From CAG-1000 sp964545285 (GTDB taxonomy: Bacteria; Bacillota_I; Bacilli_A; RF39; UBA660), in NCBI GenBank assembly GCA_964545285.1, contig CAZJEW010000023.1, positions 1 through 20,862 on the forward strand: DNA of 20,862 nucleotides. The letters are read 5' to 3'. Position numbers and translations under genes: made by a program. Shown one piece after another: positions 1 to 7,697 of the stretch. Each line of letters opens with the position of its first letter. Position 1 is the stretch's first letter. The notes beneath the pieces were generated by a model. The model saw only the letters and a program-made list of their open reading frames with translations, had not been told where the DNA came from and ran no database searches.

Positions 1-55
1 ATACCTTACCTATCTTTCAATACTATTATATTATAAATATTTTTTATTTTCAATA
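1..55 (-). promoter_or_regulatory. Promoter and ribosome site of a minus-strand gene lying beyond the left edge
   Basis: Read on the minus strand, a TATAAT hexamer (30 to 25) is followed by a purine-rich AGGTAAGG (11 to 4), spaced like a -10 box and a Shine-Dalgarno site. The next minus-strand gene should therefore start just outside the window. In Bacillus, spoIIP and yqxA are followed by lepA, so lepA is the best guess. That guess rests on gene order alone. Confidence 0.4.
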
Positions 56-388
56 TTATTCCCAAAATAATTTTAATAACACTTTAACTACTTTTTTTAT
101 ACCATTATTAAAAATACCTTCTACTTTTCGACCTAGAAAAGAACTAATTTTAGTAATTTTATTTGAATAATCAATATAATTTTCTGTTATATAATCACTT
201 GCTTTTACATTTTTTCCTTCTGCTACATCTTTTTCGAATTGTATTATTGCTTCTTCTGTAAGAACAGTCTTTTGATGTACTTTATACTCATAATATCCTG
301 TTTCTTTAGAAATATAAAGTATTATAAATATAATAAATAAAAATAACATTAAAACAATTATATAATTTTTTTTAGGTTTAGTTTCCAT
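56..388 (-). CDS. Small single-pass membrane protein downstream of spoIIP (YqxA position)
   Basis: A 110-residue protein with a short basic N-terminus (METKPKKN), one strongly hydrophobic helix at about residues 9-26, and a hydrophilic lysine-rich remainder predicted to lie outside the membrane. The C-terminal 30 residues look like an amphipathic helix. The start overlaps the end of spoIIP by 11 bases, and its ribosome site (AGAGGAAA) lies inside the spoIIP stop region, so the two are translationally coupled. B. subtilis has yqxA, a sporulation-associated DUF3679 gene of about 110 codons, between spoIIP and lepA. Length, topology and position agree with that, but I cannot confirm homology from sequence alone. 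A role in sporulation is inferred from the operon. Confidence 0.75.
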   Translation of the reverse strand: METKPKKNYIIVLMLFLFIIFIILYISKETGYYEYKVHQKTVLTEEAIIQFEKDVAEGKNVKASDYITENYIDYSNKITKISSFLGRKVEGIFNNGIKKVVKVLLKLFWE

Positions 389-1232
389 TATTTTCCTCTA
401 TGTATTCATATAATATTTGTGAAAATATTTCTAATGTATTATTAATTTCTTCTAAAGTATTATCTACACCACCTAGTTCTAATAATATAGCTTTTGAAGA
501 TACATCTTGATTAAATATTACAGTCTTTCTTTCATATATTCCCCTACTTAATCCAGGATATTTTTTTTCGATTATATTATTTATTTCTTTTACAAATTCT
601 AAATTTTTACTACTATTTTCATGTCTTAACCCTACTACAAATAACACTCTAGCATAATTTTTATTATCATTTTTATAAAGTGTCTTATCTATAGTTGAAG
701 AATCTCTATGAATATCAATATAATATTCTAAAGTATCATATTTTTTATTAGCGATATTTAAAAAGTATCTACTGGCTTCATAAGAATCTCTATATATTAA
801 ATTATTTTCTTTTAAATAATCAGATATAGATGAAGATTCAACTATCGATTCAACTCCATAATCATTTAAATAATCTTTTAATATATATGATGCGAACAAA
901 ACTGTAGGTTTAATTGAATAAGATAAATCTTTATAATTATATGCTTCACTTTGATGTGTGTTATAAATATATACTATAGGTTTATTGCTTATATTTATGT
1001 CAATATAATGATCTATTTCATCATAAGTAATACTATTGAAGTTAGTGGTTTTTGGTAAATATAAGTATATTAAATCACTTAATGATTTATTATATTTTTC
1101 ATTATTGTAAGAATCAATTATTAAATAATTAATGTTATTATAAAACATTACATATAAAATTATAAATATTATAATTATTAATATATAAATATAATTAATG
1201 CAATTAATTTTTGTTTTAAATCTTTTTTTCAT
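378..1232 (-). CDS. spoIIP: Stage II sporulation protein P (SpoIIP), peptidoglycan amidase/endopeptidase of engulfment
   Basis: In spore formers SpoIIP works with SpoIID and SpoIIM to degrade septal peptidoglycan so that the mother cell membrane can engulf the forespore. The protein (284 residues from this start) has an N-terminal membrane helix at about 13-31. It then carries family motifs: YIYNTHQSEAYNY with His93 and Glu96, YIDIHRDSS with His175, the ARVLFVVGLRHEN strand, and LLELGGVDNTLEE near the end. His93, Glu96 and His175 fit the zinc site of this amidase family. The open frame extends 32 codons further upstream, but that stretch is not typical. I chose the ATG at 1232, from which the cytoplasmic tail MKKRFKTK leads into the helix. 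No ribosome site precedes this ATG; a TATAAT ends 6 bases before it, so the mRNA may be leaderless. A second TATAAT near 1310-1316 would give a longer leader. Confidence 0.9.
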   Translation of the reverse strand: MKKRFKTKINCINYIYILIIIIFIILYVMFYNNINYLIIDSYNNEKYNKSLSDLIYLYLPKTTNFNSITYDEIDHYIDINISNKPIVYIYNTHQSEAYNYKDLSYSIKPTVLFASYILKDYLNDYGVESIVESSSISDYLKENNLIYRDSYEASRYFLNIANKKYDTLEYYIDIHRDSSTIDKTLYKNDNKNYARVLFVVGLRHENSSKNLEFVKEINNIIEKKYPGLSRGIYERKTVIFNQDVSSKAILLELGGVDNTLEEINNTLEIFSQILYEYIEENNGN

Positions 1233-1330
1233 AATACCATTATAATAAATAATAATAAAATTAATGTCGAAATAGGTTCTAAACAGATAAAAATTGACTT
1301 TTGGAGCATTATATAGTATAATATACAAAC

Positions 1331-1358
1331 ATTAAAACAAAGAGATAATTGTTTTAAT
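1331..1358. repeat. Perfect 10-bp inverted repeat in the leader of the 1378 gene
   Basis: ATTAAAACAA (1331-1340) and TTGTTTTAAT (1349-1358) are exact reverse complements separated by 8 bases. The repeat lies between the divergent spoIIP and 1378 genes, ending 19 bases before the ATG at 1378 and just before its AAGGGGG ribosome site. It could be an operator for a dimeric repressor or an RNA hairpin. The sequence alone does not decide between them. Confidence 0.5.
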
Positions 1359-1377
1359 ATAAATAAGGGGGTTTATA

Positions 1378-1632
1378 ATGAAAAACAAAAAAAGATTTGA
1401 TAATTATATCAAAATTCTTAATGATAGAAAAAAAATGAGTATACTTACTACAATTTTCTTAGTAATATTAAGTGTAATGATAATAGGATATTCAAAAATA
1501 GAATCTAATATAAATAGTTTTACTATTATTATAATTATTGGTTCGTTATTATTAAGTATTACTAAATTAATTATTAATTCCATAAAATTAAATAGTATTA
1601 AATTAAAAGAAAGTAAATATATTAATGCTTAA
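1378..1632 (+). CDS. Small two-helix membrane protein of unknown function
   Basis: An 84-residue protein preceded by a strong ribosome site (AAGGGGG) 6 bases before the ATG. The N-terminal 20 residues are basic (MKNKKRFDNY, DRKKMS), followed by hydrophobic segments at about 20-38 and 48-68 and a short lysine-rich tail. This gives a two-helix hairpin with both ends probably in the cytoplasm. I recognise no family. It stands alone between spoIIP (divergent) and rpsT (same strand) and is closed by its own hairpin at 1631-1655, so it is probably a single-gene transcript. The inverted repeat in its leader suggests individual regulation. Confidence 0.75.
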   Translation: MKNKKRFDNYIKILNDRKKMSILTTIFLVILSVMIIGYSKIESNINSFTIIIIIGSLLLSITKLIINSIKLNSIKLKESKYINA

Positions 1633-1655
1633 AATCAAGTAAATTACTTGATTTT
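1631..1655. terminator. Intrinsic terminator after the 1378 gene
   Basis: AAAATCAAGTAA (1631-1642) and TTACTTGATTTT (1644-1655) are perfectly complementary. The practical hairpin is a 9-bp stem AAAATCAAG/CTTGATTTT with a 7-base loop, and it overlaps the end of the stop codon. Both flanks provide short U runs, so it could act in either direction. Confidence 0.65.
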
Positions 1656-1703
1656 TAATTTGTTATTTGATAATATTAATTATAGTTTTAAGGGAGGTGA
1701 ATT

Positions 1704-1955
1704 ATGCCTAATATTAAAAGTGCTAAAAAAAGAGTTTTAAGAACTTCAAAAGAAACAGTGTTAAACAATGATGTATACACTAGTATGAGAACTTCTATTA
1801 AAAAAGTTGAAAAAGCTCTAACTAAAGAAGAAGCACAAACTAAGTTATTAGATGCTTTTAAAAAGATAGATAATGCTTTTGCTAAAGGTGTTATTAAAGC
1901 AAATGCAAGAGATAGATATAAAACAAGATTAAATAAAATAGTATCATTAAAATAG
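1704..1955 (+). CDS. rpsT: 30S ribosomal protein S20
   Basis: S20 is a primary 16S rRNA-binding protein of the small subunit. The 83-residue product is almost wholly helical and basic and shows the family pattern: MPNIKSAKKRVLRTSKE at the N-terminus, a middle RTSIKKVEKAL helix and a C-terminal KGVIKANARDRYKTRLNKIV. The length is usual for the family. An excellent ribosome site, AGGGAGGTG, lies 5 bases before the ATG. rpsT next to spoIIP is the Bacillus arrangement, but gpr (spore protease), which lies between them there, is absent here. A hairpin terminator directly follows the stop codon. Confidence 0.97.
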   Translation: MPNIKSAKKRVLRTSKETVLNNDVYTSMRTSIKKVEKALTKEEAQTKLLDAFKKIDNAFAKGVIKANARDRYKTRLNKIVSLK

Positions 1956-1976
1956 TAGATATAATCTACTTTTTTT
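1954..1976 (+). terminator. rpsT intrinsic terminator
   Basis: A 7-bp stem AGTAGAT (1954-1960)/ATCTACT (1964-1970) with loop ATA is followed by six T residues. The stem begins inside the rpsT stop codon. Confidence 0.85.
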
Positions 1977-1999
1977 GTTATAATTAATTTGGAGAAAAT

Positions 2000-2920
2000 A
2001 TGACAAAGAAGTTAACAGTAATTTTAATATCACTTATAATTATGCTTTTTACATATGTATTAATAGTAAAATTTGATATAGTTTTTGAATCAATTAATAA
2101 CTTAATGTATAATATTGGAATAGATAAAGTAGAAATACCTGATTGGGTAAGCGATTATAAAAGAAATTATGATTATAAATCATTTACTATGGTTAATAAT
2201 TTCGAACCTCATTCAAAGGAAGATATTAAAAATATTTTTTATACTATACTTAATAATGGATGGAATAATTTTACATTTTATTGTCCTAAAGATTATAATA
2301 ATTGTTCTACTGATGTACAAATAGTTGCTAATGATGACGAATTTATTTCACTTTTAAATAATTATGTAAGTCCTTATAATTCATTTATTAATTTTAATAC
2401 TTTAATTACTGGTGGAAAGTCAGTATATATAACTATTGATAAACTATATAGCGAAGCAGATATTATTAAATCAGAAGAAGCGTTAGATAAATTATTTAAC
2501 AAACTTAGTTTTGAAAATAAAAATATTACTGATAAAATTAAATTAGTTCATAATCAAATTATTAGATCAGCAACATATGATGAACAATACGCTAAAGGAA
2601 ATTATATTTCTTCTTCTAATAAATCATTAGGGGTGTTAATAGATGGAAAAGCTGTATGTAGTGGTTATGCTGATACTTTAGCACTTATGCTAGATAGACT
2701 TAATGTTCCTAATATTAGAGTGTCTAGTGAGAATCATATATGGAATGCAGTATATGTAAATAATGAGTGGACACATATAGATGTTACATGGGATGATAGT
2801 GATAGTTATGAAGATAATAAATATAATTTCTTTATGGTTGATACTAACAAATTATTAGATTTAGACGTTACAGAGCATAAATTTACAATAGATTATTATT
2901 TAGAATTAAAAGAGAATTGA
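2000..2920 (+). CDS. Membrane-anchored transglutaminase-like (cysteine protease fold) protein
   Basis: A 306-residue protein with an N-terminal membrane anchor at about residues 5-24 and a C-terminal transglutaminase-like domain. The catalytic triad is visible: Cys220 in GKAVCSGYADTLALML, His246 in SSENHIWNAVYVN and Asp261 in WTHIDVTWDDS. The stretch from about 60 to 180 is a less conserved N-terminal region resembling the mixed alpha/beta segment often preceding such domains in Firmicutes. These proteins act outside the membrane as peptidases or amide-bond-forming enzymes, but no substrate is known for most. A ribosome site TTGGAG lies 6 bases before the ATG. The gene faces miaA tail to tail, and both genes stop inside one shared palindrome. 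Confidence 0.85.
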   Translation: MTKKLTVILISLIIMLFTYVLIVKFDIVFESINNLMYNIGIDKVEIPDWVSDYKRNYDYKSFTMVNNFEPHSKEDIKNIFYTILNNGWNNFTFYCPKDYNNCSTDVQIVANDDEFISLLNNYVSPYNSFINFNTLITGGKSVYITIDKLYSEADIIKSEEALDKLFNKLSFENKNITDKIKLVHNQIIRSATYDEQYAKGNYISSSNKSLGVLIDGKAVCSGYADTLALMLDRLNVPNIRVSSENHIWNAVYVNNEWTHIDVTWDDSDSYEDNKYNFFMVDTNKLLDLDVTEHKFTIDYYLELKEN

Positions 2921-2939
2921 TTAATCAATTCTCTTTTAA
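2906..2939. terminator. Perfect palindromic bidirectional terminator shared by the 2000 gene and miaA
   Basis: The 34-bp segment is perfectly self-complementary: a 15-bp arm TTAAAAGAGAATTGA, centre TTAA, then the exact reverse complement. It contains the last sense codons and TGA stops of both convergent genes. On each strand the 3' arm ends in TCTTTT, so it can terminate transcription both ways. Confidence 0.85.
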
Positions 2940-3806
2940 ATAATTTAATATATCATTAATTGTATTATTAAAATTACTATAATCCACATTGAACCATATA
3001 ATATCTTTCATTTGATTCTTAAACCACGTTAATTGTCTTTTAGCTAAATGCCTAGAATCCTTTTTAATGTTATTTTTAACCTCTTCTAGAGGTATTTTAT
3101 CATCAAAGTAATCAATAAATTCTCTATATCCAATTACATCTTTAAAATGCTTATATTCTTTTAAATTATTTGATTCATTGAGTAGTCCATTATTAAACAT
3201 AACATCTACTCTATTATTAATATAATTATATAGTTCTTCTTTATCAGGAATAAGACCTATAGAAATAAAATTATAAAGTTTTTTATTAATAGAGTCTGTT
3301 TTAGTTATAGTATTACCATTTTCATAATAATAAGATAAGTATCTTTCCATTCTTTTTCTATTATTAATATGAATGTTATTTGAAGAATCTATATCATTAA
3401 TTTTATTTTTTAATTCTTCATTTGAAAAACTATTAAAATCTATATTTGCTTTTTTAGTTTCATCAAGTTTATAGTCATATAATAATGCTTTAATATATAA
3501 ACCAGAACCACCTACTATAACAATATTTTTATTTTGAGATATTAAATCATCTAGAATCTTTCTACCTTCTTTTTGATAATTAAATATAGAATAATCATCG
3601 TTTAATGATATTATATCAATCATATGATGTTTAATATTATCCATCTCTTCTAAAGTAACTTTGGCCGTTGCAATAATGGGTTCTTTGTATAAATATCTTG
3701 AATCAGCATTTATGATTTCAGCATTATATTTTTTAGCTATTTCAATTGACAATTTAGTCTTTCCAGAAGCAGTAGGTCCAACAATTAATATTATTTTACT
3801 AGCCAT
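2925..3806 (-). CDS. miaA: tRNA dimethylallyltransferase MiaA
   Basis: MiaA transfers a dimethylallyl group from DMAPP to N6 of A37 in tRNAs reading codons that start with U. The 293-residue protein has the P-loop GPTASGKT at 10-17, the INADSR segment with a catalytic-type Asp at about 35, IVVGGSGLYIKALLYDY (the GGTG-like substrate loop), and the C-terminal RHLAKRQLTWFKNQ signature. Length is normal. The usual DSMQVYK motif reads DSRYLYK, a modest departure. Start and stop overlap with mutL as TAATG, so miaA is the promoter-distal gene of the mutL transcript. mutL-miaA order is common in bacteria. Transcription ends in the palindrome at 2906-2939. Confidence 0.96.
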   Translation of the reverse strand: MASKIILIVGPTASGKTKLSIEIAKKYNAEIINADSRYLYKEPIIATAKVTLEEMDNIKHHMIDIISLNDDYSIFNYQKEGRKILDDLISQNKNIVIVGGSGLYIKALLYDYKLDETKKANIDFNSFSNEELKNKINDIDSSNNIHINNRKRMERYLSYYYENGNTITKTDSINKKLYNFISIGLIPDKEELYNYINNRVDVMFNNGLLNESNNLKEYKHFKDVIGYREFIDYFDDKIPLEEVKNNIKKDSRHLAKRQLTWFKNQMKDIIWFNVDYSNFNNTINDILNYLKEN

Positions 3807-5521
3807 TAATCAACCCTCTTAAATAATTTTTCAAGTTCATATTTAGGATATTTTATTATTGTAGGTCTTCCATGAGGACAAGTATATGGGAATTCACATT
3901 TAAATAATCTATCAATTAATTGTTCTTGCTCATATGTAGAAATATTAGTATTTGCTTTAACACTCATTTTGCAAGCTAAATTCATAGCTGTTCTATCGCA
4001 AAACCTTACTCTATCAAATTTCCCTTCAAAATCACTAAGTAAATTAAATATCATTTTGATGCTTTCTTCTTCAAACCCTTCTTTTAACCAAGACGGATGT
4101 TCAAAAACTCTAAATGTATTAATTCCGAATTCTTCAACTTTAAAACCTAAATCGATAAGAATATCAATATGTTCTTTAATAATTAAATATTCATTTTTAG
4201 GTAACTCTATTTGTATTGGAAATAATGTAGATGTAGTATATATTTTCTTTTTCTTAAGAGCATCCAAATATATTTCAAAATTAATTCTTTCATTAGCTGC
4301 ATGAATATCAATCATATACATAATATTCTCATCCTGTGCGATTAAATAAGTTCCTAAAACTAAACCAACAGGTTTAATTAAATTTCCATTATTTGTTTTT
4401 TCAACCTCATATTTAGTTTCATCTTCATTTATATTAAACGATAATCTTAAACTTTCATATACTTTATCACTATTATCATCACTTGATTTTACATCATCAC
4501 TATAATTAATTTTTTCACTATAACCTTTAAAAGTATTATCAGATTCATTAATTTTTTTTCTTATAATATCGAATAAAAGTTCTTCTAAACTATCTAATTT
4601 AGAAAATTTAATATCTTGTTTAGTAGGATGAATATTAACATCTATCATAGTTGGATCTACTTCTATTAAAAGAACTACTATAGGAAATTTATTATCAGCA
4701 AGTATTGTGTGATATGCATCTTTTATTGTCCTATTTACATTTACATTAGAGACTACTCTACCATTTACCAAAGTTATAATACTGTTTCTTGAAGATTTAC
4801 TTACATTTATATTACTAATATATCCTTTAATTATATAATCATAATTTTCACCAGATACTTCCAACATATTTTTAGATGTTGAATATCCAAATACTTCATG
4901 TATTGTTTTATATAAATCACCACTACCACTAGTTTTAATTATTTCTTTATTATCATTTATTAAAACAAAACTTATGTCAGGGTGGGACAAAGCAATTCTT
5001 TCTATAACAAGGGTACATAATGATAATTCTGTATTAAGACTTCTTAAGAATTTAAGTCTAGCTGGAGTATTATAAAATAATTTTTGAACTTCAATTATAG
5101 TACCTATTCTTTTACTACCTACAGATTTGTTCTTAAATTTTCCACCCTCTATTACTATTTTAGTTGATTCTATTCCATCAAATGTATCAAGAGTTACTTC
5201 TGATACGCTACATATTGCTGCTAATGCTTCTCCTCTAAAGCCTAATGTATTTATAAAATATAAATCATTTTCAGTTTTAATTTTACTTGTTGCATGTCTA
5301 CTGAAACATAAATGAGCATCTATTCTACTCATTCCACAACCATCATCTATAACTTTTATTAATTTAACTCCACTTTCTAATAATTCAACTTTAATATTTT
5401 TACTTGATGCATCTATACTGTTTTCTACTAATTCTTTAACAACACTAGATATTCTTTCAATTACTTCTCCTGCAGCTATTTTATTAGCTAGCACTTCATC
5501 CATTACTTTAATTTTTTCCAT
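3806..5521 (-). CDS. mutL: DNA mismatch repair protein MutL (endonuclease type)
   Basis: MutL links mismatch recognition by MutS to strand removal. The N-terminal GHKL ATPase shows KELVENSIDAS (Glu30, Asn34), IDDGCGM at 58-64 and NTLGFRGEAL at 91-100. The C-terminal dimerisation domain has DIHAANERINFE at 405-416, matching the nicking endonuclease motif DQHAxxERxxxE, plus ACKMSVKA (about 516-523) and CPHGRP (548-553). It is thus the incising form typical of Firmicutes, not the E. coli methyl-directed form. At 571 residues it is shorter than the roughly 620 of B. subtilis, the loss being mostly in the linker at about 330-380. It follows yqeH by one base. mutS, often adjacent, is not in this window. 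Confidence 0.96.
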   Translation of the reverse strand: MEKIKVMDEVLANKIAAGEVIERISSVVKELVENSIDASSKNIKVELLESGVKLIKVIDDGCGMSRIDAHLCFSRHATSKIKTENDLYFINTLGFRGEALAAICSVSEVTLDTFDGIESTKIVIEGGKFKNKSVGSKRIGTIIEVQKLFYNTPARLKFLRSLNTELSLCTLVIERIALSHPDISFVLINDNKEIIKTSGSGDLYKTIHEVFGYSTSKNMLEVSGENYDYIIKGYISNINVSKSSRNSIITLVNGRVVSNVNVNRTIKDAYHTILADNKFPIVVLLIEVDPTMIDVNIHPTKQDIKFSKLDSLEELLFDIIRKKINESDNTFKGYSEKINYSDDVKSSDDNSDKVYESLRLSFNINEDETKYEVEKTNNGNLIKPVGLVLGTYLIAQDENIMYMIDIHAANERINFEIYLDALKKKKIYTTSTLFPIQIELPKNEYLIIKEHIDILIDLGFKVEEFGINTFRVFEHPSWLKEGFEEESIKMIFNLLSDFEGKFDRVRFCDRTAMNLACKMSVKANTNISTYEQEQLIDRLFKCEFPYTCPHGRPTIIKYPKYELEKLFKRVD

Positions 5522-5522
5522 A

Positions 5523-6521
5523 CTAAATCATCCTTTTTCTTTCACTAATCAATTTAGTATCAATAGTATATATTTTTATAAGCCCTGGTTTACTTATTTT
5601 AAGAAAGCCTATTCCATTTATAACTATATCAGTTTCACCATCTACTTCTATTGTCTTTGATGGTAGTACTATTAATTTATCATTTTTATTTTTTATTTTT
5701 TCATATCTAAGTTTATCATTCATATAAAAACTAAAACTGTTTTTTTCTCCTAAATTTTCTATTCTTAAAATATCGTTTATTATAATAGAATAATTATTTC
5801 TTATTTGAAAAGTTTTAACTTTTATTTCTTTATTTGGATAATATTTTGATACTTTATTATAATCAATAAAATTATATATTGCAGTATTATCAATAAATCC
5901 CGGTGTATCTACAATCGTTAGTTTGTCATTCACTTTTATTGTCATATAACTAGCAGTGGTGTTAGGAACTGAGCTTGTTGTAACTGTAGGAACTTTAGAT
6001 ACGCTAGAAAGTATATGATTTATAAATGTACTTTTTCCACTATTAGTAAATCCTACTATATATAGTCTTCTAACATTATCTTCTTTTAAAATATTCATAA
6101 ATTTATCAATATTGTAATTCTTAATTGAACTAATACACATAATATTTCCAATATTGTATATATTATCTTGAAAGTAACCAATTAACTTCTTATCTTTTAC
6201 GCTTTTAGGAAGTATATCTCTTTTAGTAAGTAATATATATTTATTGTTTTTAAATTTATTTATATACATTCTAATGCTAGGAGATATATTTAAAGTATCA
6301 ACTAAAAACACTATTGATGCCACTGAATCACTGTTTATATTTCTAACAATTCCATCAAAATCTATTTTTTTATCTAAAACGCTATATTCGCCATAGTGTT
6401 TTATTTTAAAACATCTCTCACAATAATCACTTTTTTCAATAACTGATGATTTTACAAATCCATCTTTATCTACATCTAATGATTGTAATATTGATCCACA
6501 TCCTATACATTTTTTATTCAT
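5523..6521 (-). CDS. yqeH: Circularly permuted ribosome-assembly GTPase YqeH
   Basis: YqeH helps assemble the 30S subunit. The 332-residue protein has an N-terminal zinc finger (Cys5, Cys8, Cys34, Cys37) and then GTPase motifs in permuted order: G4 TKRD at 99-102, G5 SSI at 131-133, G1 GFTNSGKST at 157-165 and G3 DTPG at 205-208. The C-terminal 100 residues form the usual YqeH tail. The start overlaps the end of yqeG by 8 bases, with the ribosome site AAGAGGT inside yqeG, and the next gene mutL begins one base after the stop. yqeG-yqeH order is the Bacillus one, and the pair should be translationally coupled. Confidence 0.96.
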   Translation of the reverse strand: MNKKCIGCGSILQSLDVDKDGFVKSSVIEKSDYCERCFKIKHYGEYSVLDKKIDFDGIVRNINSDSVASIVFLVDTLNISPSIRMYINKFKNNKYILLTKRDILPKSVKDKKLIGYFQDNIYNIGNIMCISSIKNYNIDKFMNILKEDNVRRLYIVGFTNSGKSTFINHILSSVSKVPTVTTSSVPNTTASYMTIKVNDKLTIVDTPGFIDNTAIYNFIDYNKVSKYYPNKEIKVKTFQIRNNYSIIINDILRIENLGEKNSFSFYMNDKLRYEKIKNKNDKLIVLPSKTIEVDGETDIVINGIGFLKISKPGLIKIYTIDTKLISERKRMI

Positions 6522-7038
6522 AATATTTACCTCTTTTAAGTAATTCTAATGTTGATAATCTATTATATATAATTTTTTCAATAAATCTATTTAATATAGT
6601 TACAGTGTGATCTTTAGGTGTTAATGGATTTACTAAGATGCTTTTAATATCCATTCTATTAGCCCCCCAAATATCAGTTAACAGTTGATCTCCTATTGCC
6701 GCAACTTCAGTGTTTTTAAATTTAAATTTTTCCATTATTTTTACGTATCTATCTTTTTTTGGCTTTAATGAAAATGAGCAACCATCTACAAGTAAATAAT
6801 TTTTAAATGGATCTATTCTATGTTTAGGAGCATTTGACATTATAATGATTTTAAATCCTTTATCTTTCAACTCATCAAACAACATTTTTAAACGTTTAGT
6901 AGGTTTATTTATATAACAAGGTGTTATTGTATTATCCATATCAAAAAGAAGGCATCTAACACCATTTTTCCATAATCTATCATAATTTATATAATATATA
7001 CTTTTAACATAAATATCAGGTACAAATCTTTCAAACAT
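6514..7038 (-). CDS. yqeG: HAD-superfamily phosphatase YqeG
   Basis: A 174-residue HAD (IIIA subfamily) phosphatase. Motif I is LLFDMDNTITP with Asp33 as nucleophile and Asp35 as general acid. Motif II is IIIMSNAP. Motif III/IV is VAAIGDQLLTDIWGANR, followed by SILVNPLTPKD, typical of YqeG rather than other HAD families. The substrate is unknown in the family, and the constant pairing with yqeH suggests a link to ribosome assembly. It is the first gene of the yqeG-yqeH-mutL-miaA run, with an AGGAG site 5 bases before the ATG and a promoter just upstream. Confidence 0.93.
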   Translation of the reverse strand: MFERFVPDIYVKSIYYINYDRLWKNGVRCLLFDMDNTITPCYINKPTKRLKMLFDELKDKGFKIIIMSNAPKHRIDPFKNYLLVDGCSFSLKPKKDRYVKIMEKFKFKNTEVAAIGDQLLTDIWGANRMDIKSILVNPLTPKDHTVTILNRFIEKIIYNRLSTLELLKRGKYYE

Positions 7039-7061
7039 AATTACTCCTAAAAACTATATCT

Positions 7062-7090
7062 ATTATACTATAATAATATAAATTATTAAA
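7062..7090 (-). promoter_or_regulatory. Promoter of the yqeG-yqeH-mutL-miaA operon
   Basis: On the minus strand TATAAT (7067 to 7062) is preceded, with a 17-base spacer, by TTTAAT (7090 to 7085) as a weak -35 box. Transcription would start around 7055, leaving a leader of under 20 bases with the AGGAG ribosome site. Confidence 0.6.
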
Positions 7091-7100
7091 GATATAAAAA

Positions 7101-7127
7101 TAAAAATAGTTAGAATAAACTAACTAT
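7101..7127 (-). terminator. Terminator after the RCC1-repeat gene
   Basis: An 8-bp perfect stem ATAGTTAG/CTAACTAT (arms 7120-7127 and 7106-7113) with a 6-base loop is followed on the minus strand by TTTTA. It starts at the stop codon of the 7127-7669 gene and separates it from yqeG. Confidence 0.7.
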
Positions 7128-7669
7128 TAATAAACATTTGTAATTGATGGTGTGTAATATGTAAAAGGAATAGAATTACCAAGTTGACCAGAATTATTAC
7201 ATCCCCAGAAGAACAAATCTCCACTTATATCTATTGCTAATGTATGATAATTTCCTGCTGTTACACTACTAAATGTTGTTCCGCTTTTGATCTGTATTGG
7301 AGTACTACTATCTGTTGTTGTTTCATCTCCTAATAGGCCATTACCATTATATCCCCATGCCCATAAGTTTCCACTTGTATCTATTGCTAATGTACGAGAA
7401 TTTCTTGCTGATACACTACTAAATTTTGTTCCACTTTTGATTTGTATTGGAGTTTTTCGAGTTGTTGTTGTCCATCCTGGATATATATTATTTGCTACTA
7501 CTTGTGATCCTCCATTATATGTAATATTTAATGTTCCTGTTGATGTGTCTATACCAGTTGCATTTCCCTCTACTGATGAAGTTACTGTAAAATATGCATA
7601 TGTAAATCCTATACTTGCTAAAAATATAAATGCTATTAATATCCCAAATATTAGTTTTTTATCTTTCAT
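7127..7669 (-). CDS. Secreted TasA/camelysin-like N-terminus joined to two RCC1-type repeats, probably truncated
   Basis: The protein starts KDKKLIFGILIAFIFLASIGFT, a signal peptide, then YAYFTVTSSVEGN and NITYNGG, which resemble the SipW-processed TasA/camelysin family of Bacilli. At about residue 67, just after NIYPGW, the family pattern stops. Two 50-residue RCC1-type units follow, each with FSSV..., TLAID.SG.L and WGYNGNG.LG or WGCNNSGQLG. The third unit is cut off after a few residues (TPSITNVY). RCC1 propellers normally have about seven blades, so this looks like a repeat-contracted or recombined copy of a larger surface protein, and may not fold. I chose the ATG at 7669 over a TTG two codons upstream. 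No good ribosome site precedes it; the hairpin of the preceding gene is immediately upstream. Confidence 0.6.
   Translation of the reverse strand: MKDKKLIFGILIAFIFLASIGFTYAYFTVTSSVEGNATGIDTSTGTLNITYNGGSQVVANNIYPGWTTTTRKTPIQIKSGTKFSSVSARNSRTLAIDTSGNLWAWGYNGNGLLGDETTTDSSTPIQIKSGTTFSSVTAGNYHTLAIDISGDLFFWGCNNSGQLGNSIPFTYYTPSITNVY
7154..7453 (-). repeat. Two tandem 150-bp RCC1-coding repeats
   Basis: Two in-frame 150-base units (7453-7304 and 7303-7154) encode 50-residue repeats starting TPIQIKSGT. Long stretches are nearly identical in DNA (for example GGAACAACATTTAGTAGTGT against GGAACAAAATTTAGTAGTGT). This allows copy-number change by slippage or recombination. Confidence 0.85.
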
Positions 7670-7676
7670 ATGCAAT

Positions 7677-7697
7677 AAAAAAAGACCATAAAGTCTT
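7677..7697 (-). terminator. Terminator after the 29-residue membrane peptide gene
   Basis: A minus-strand stem AAGAC/GTCTT with a 6-base loop is followed by an unbroken T run. It overlaps the stop codon of the 7696-7785 gene and ends the obgE transcript. It also sits directly in front of the RCC1-repeat gene start. Confidence 0.7.

Noticed and set aside
7154..7453. CRISPR-like direct repeats
   Set aside because: The two 150-base units are adjacent, in frame and encode RCC1 repeats. There are no short repeats with unique spacers anywhere in the window.
7287..7691. 134-codon plus-strand open frame opposite the RCC1 gene
   Set aside because: It is a shadow of the minus-strand coding sequence, with low-complexity content and no ribosome site.
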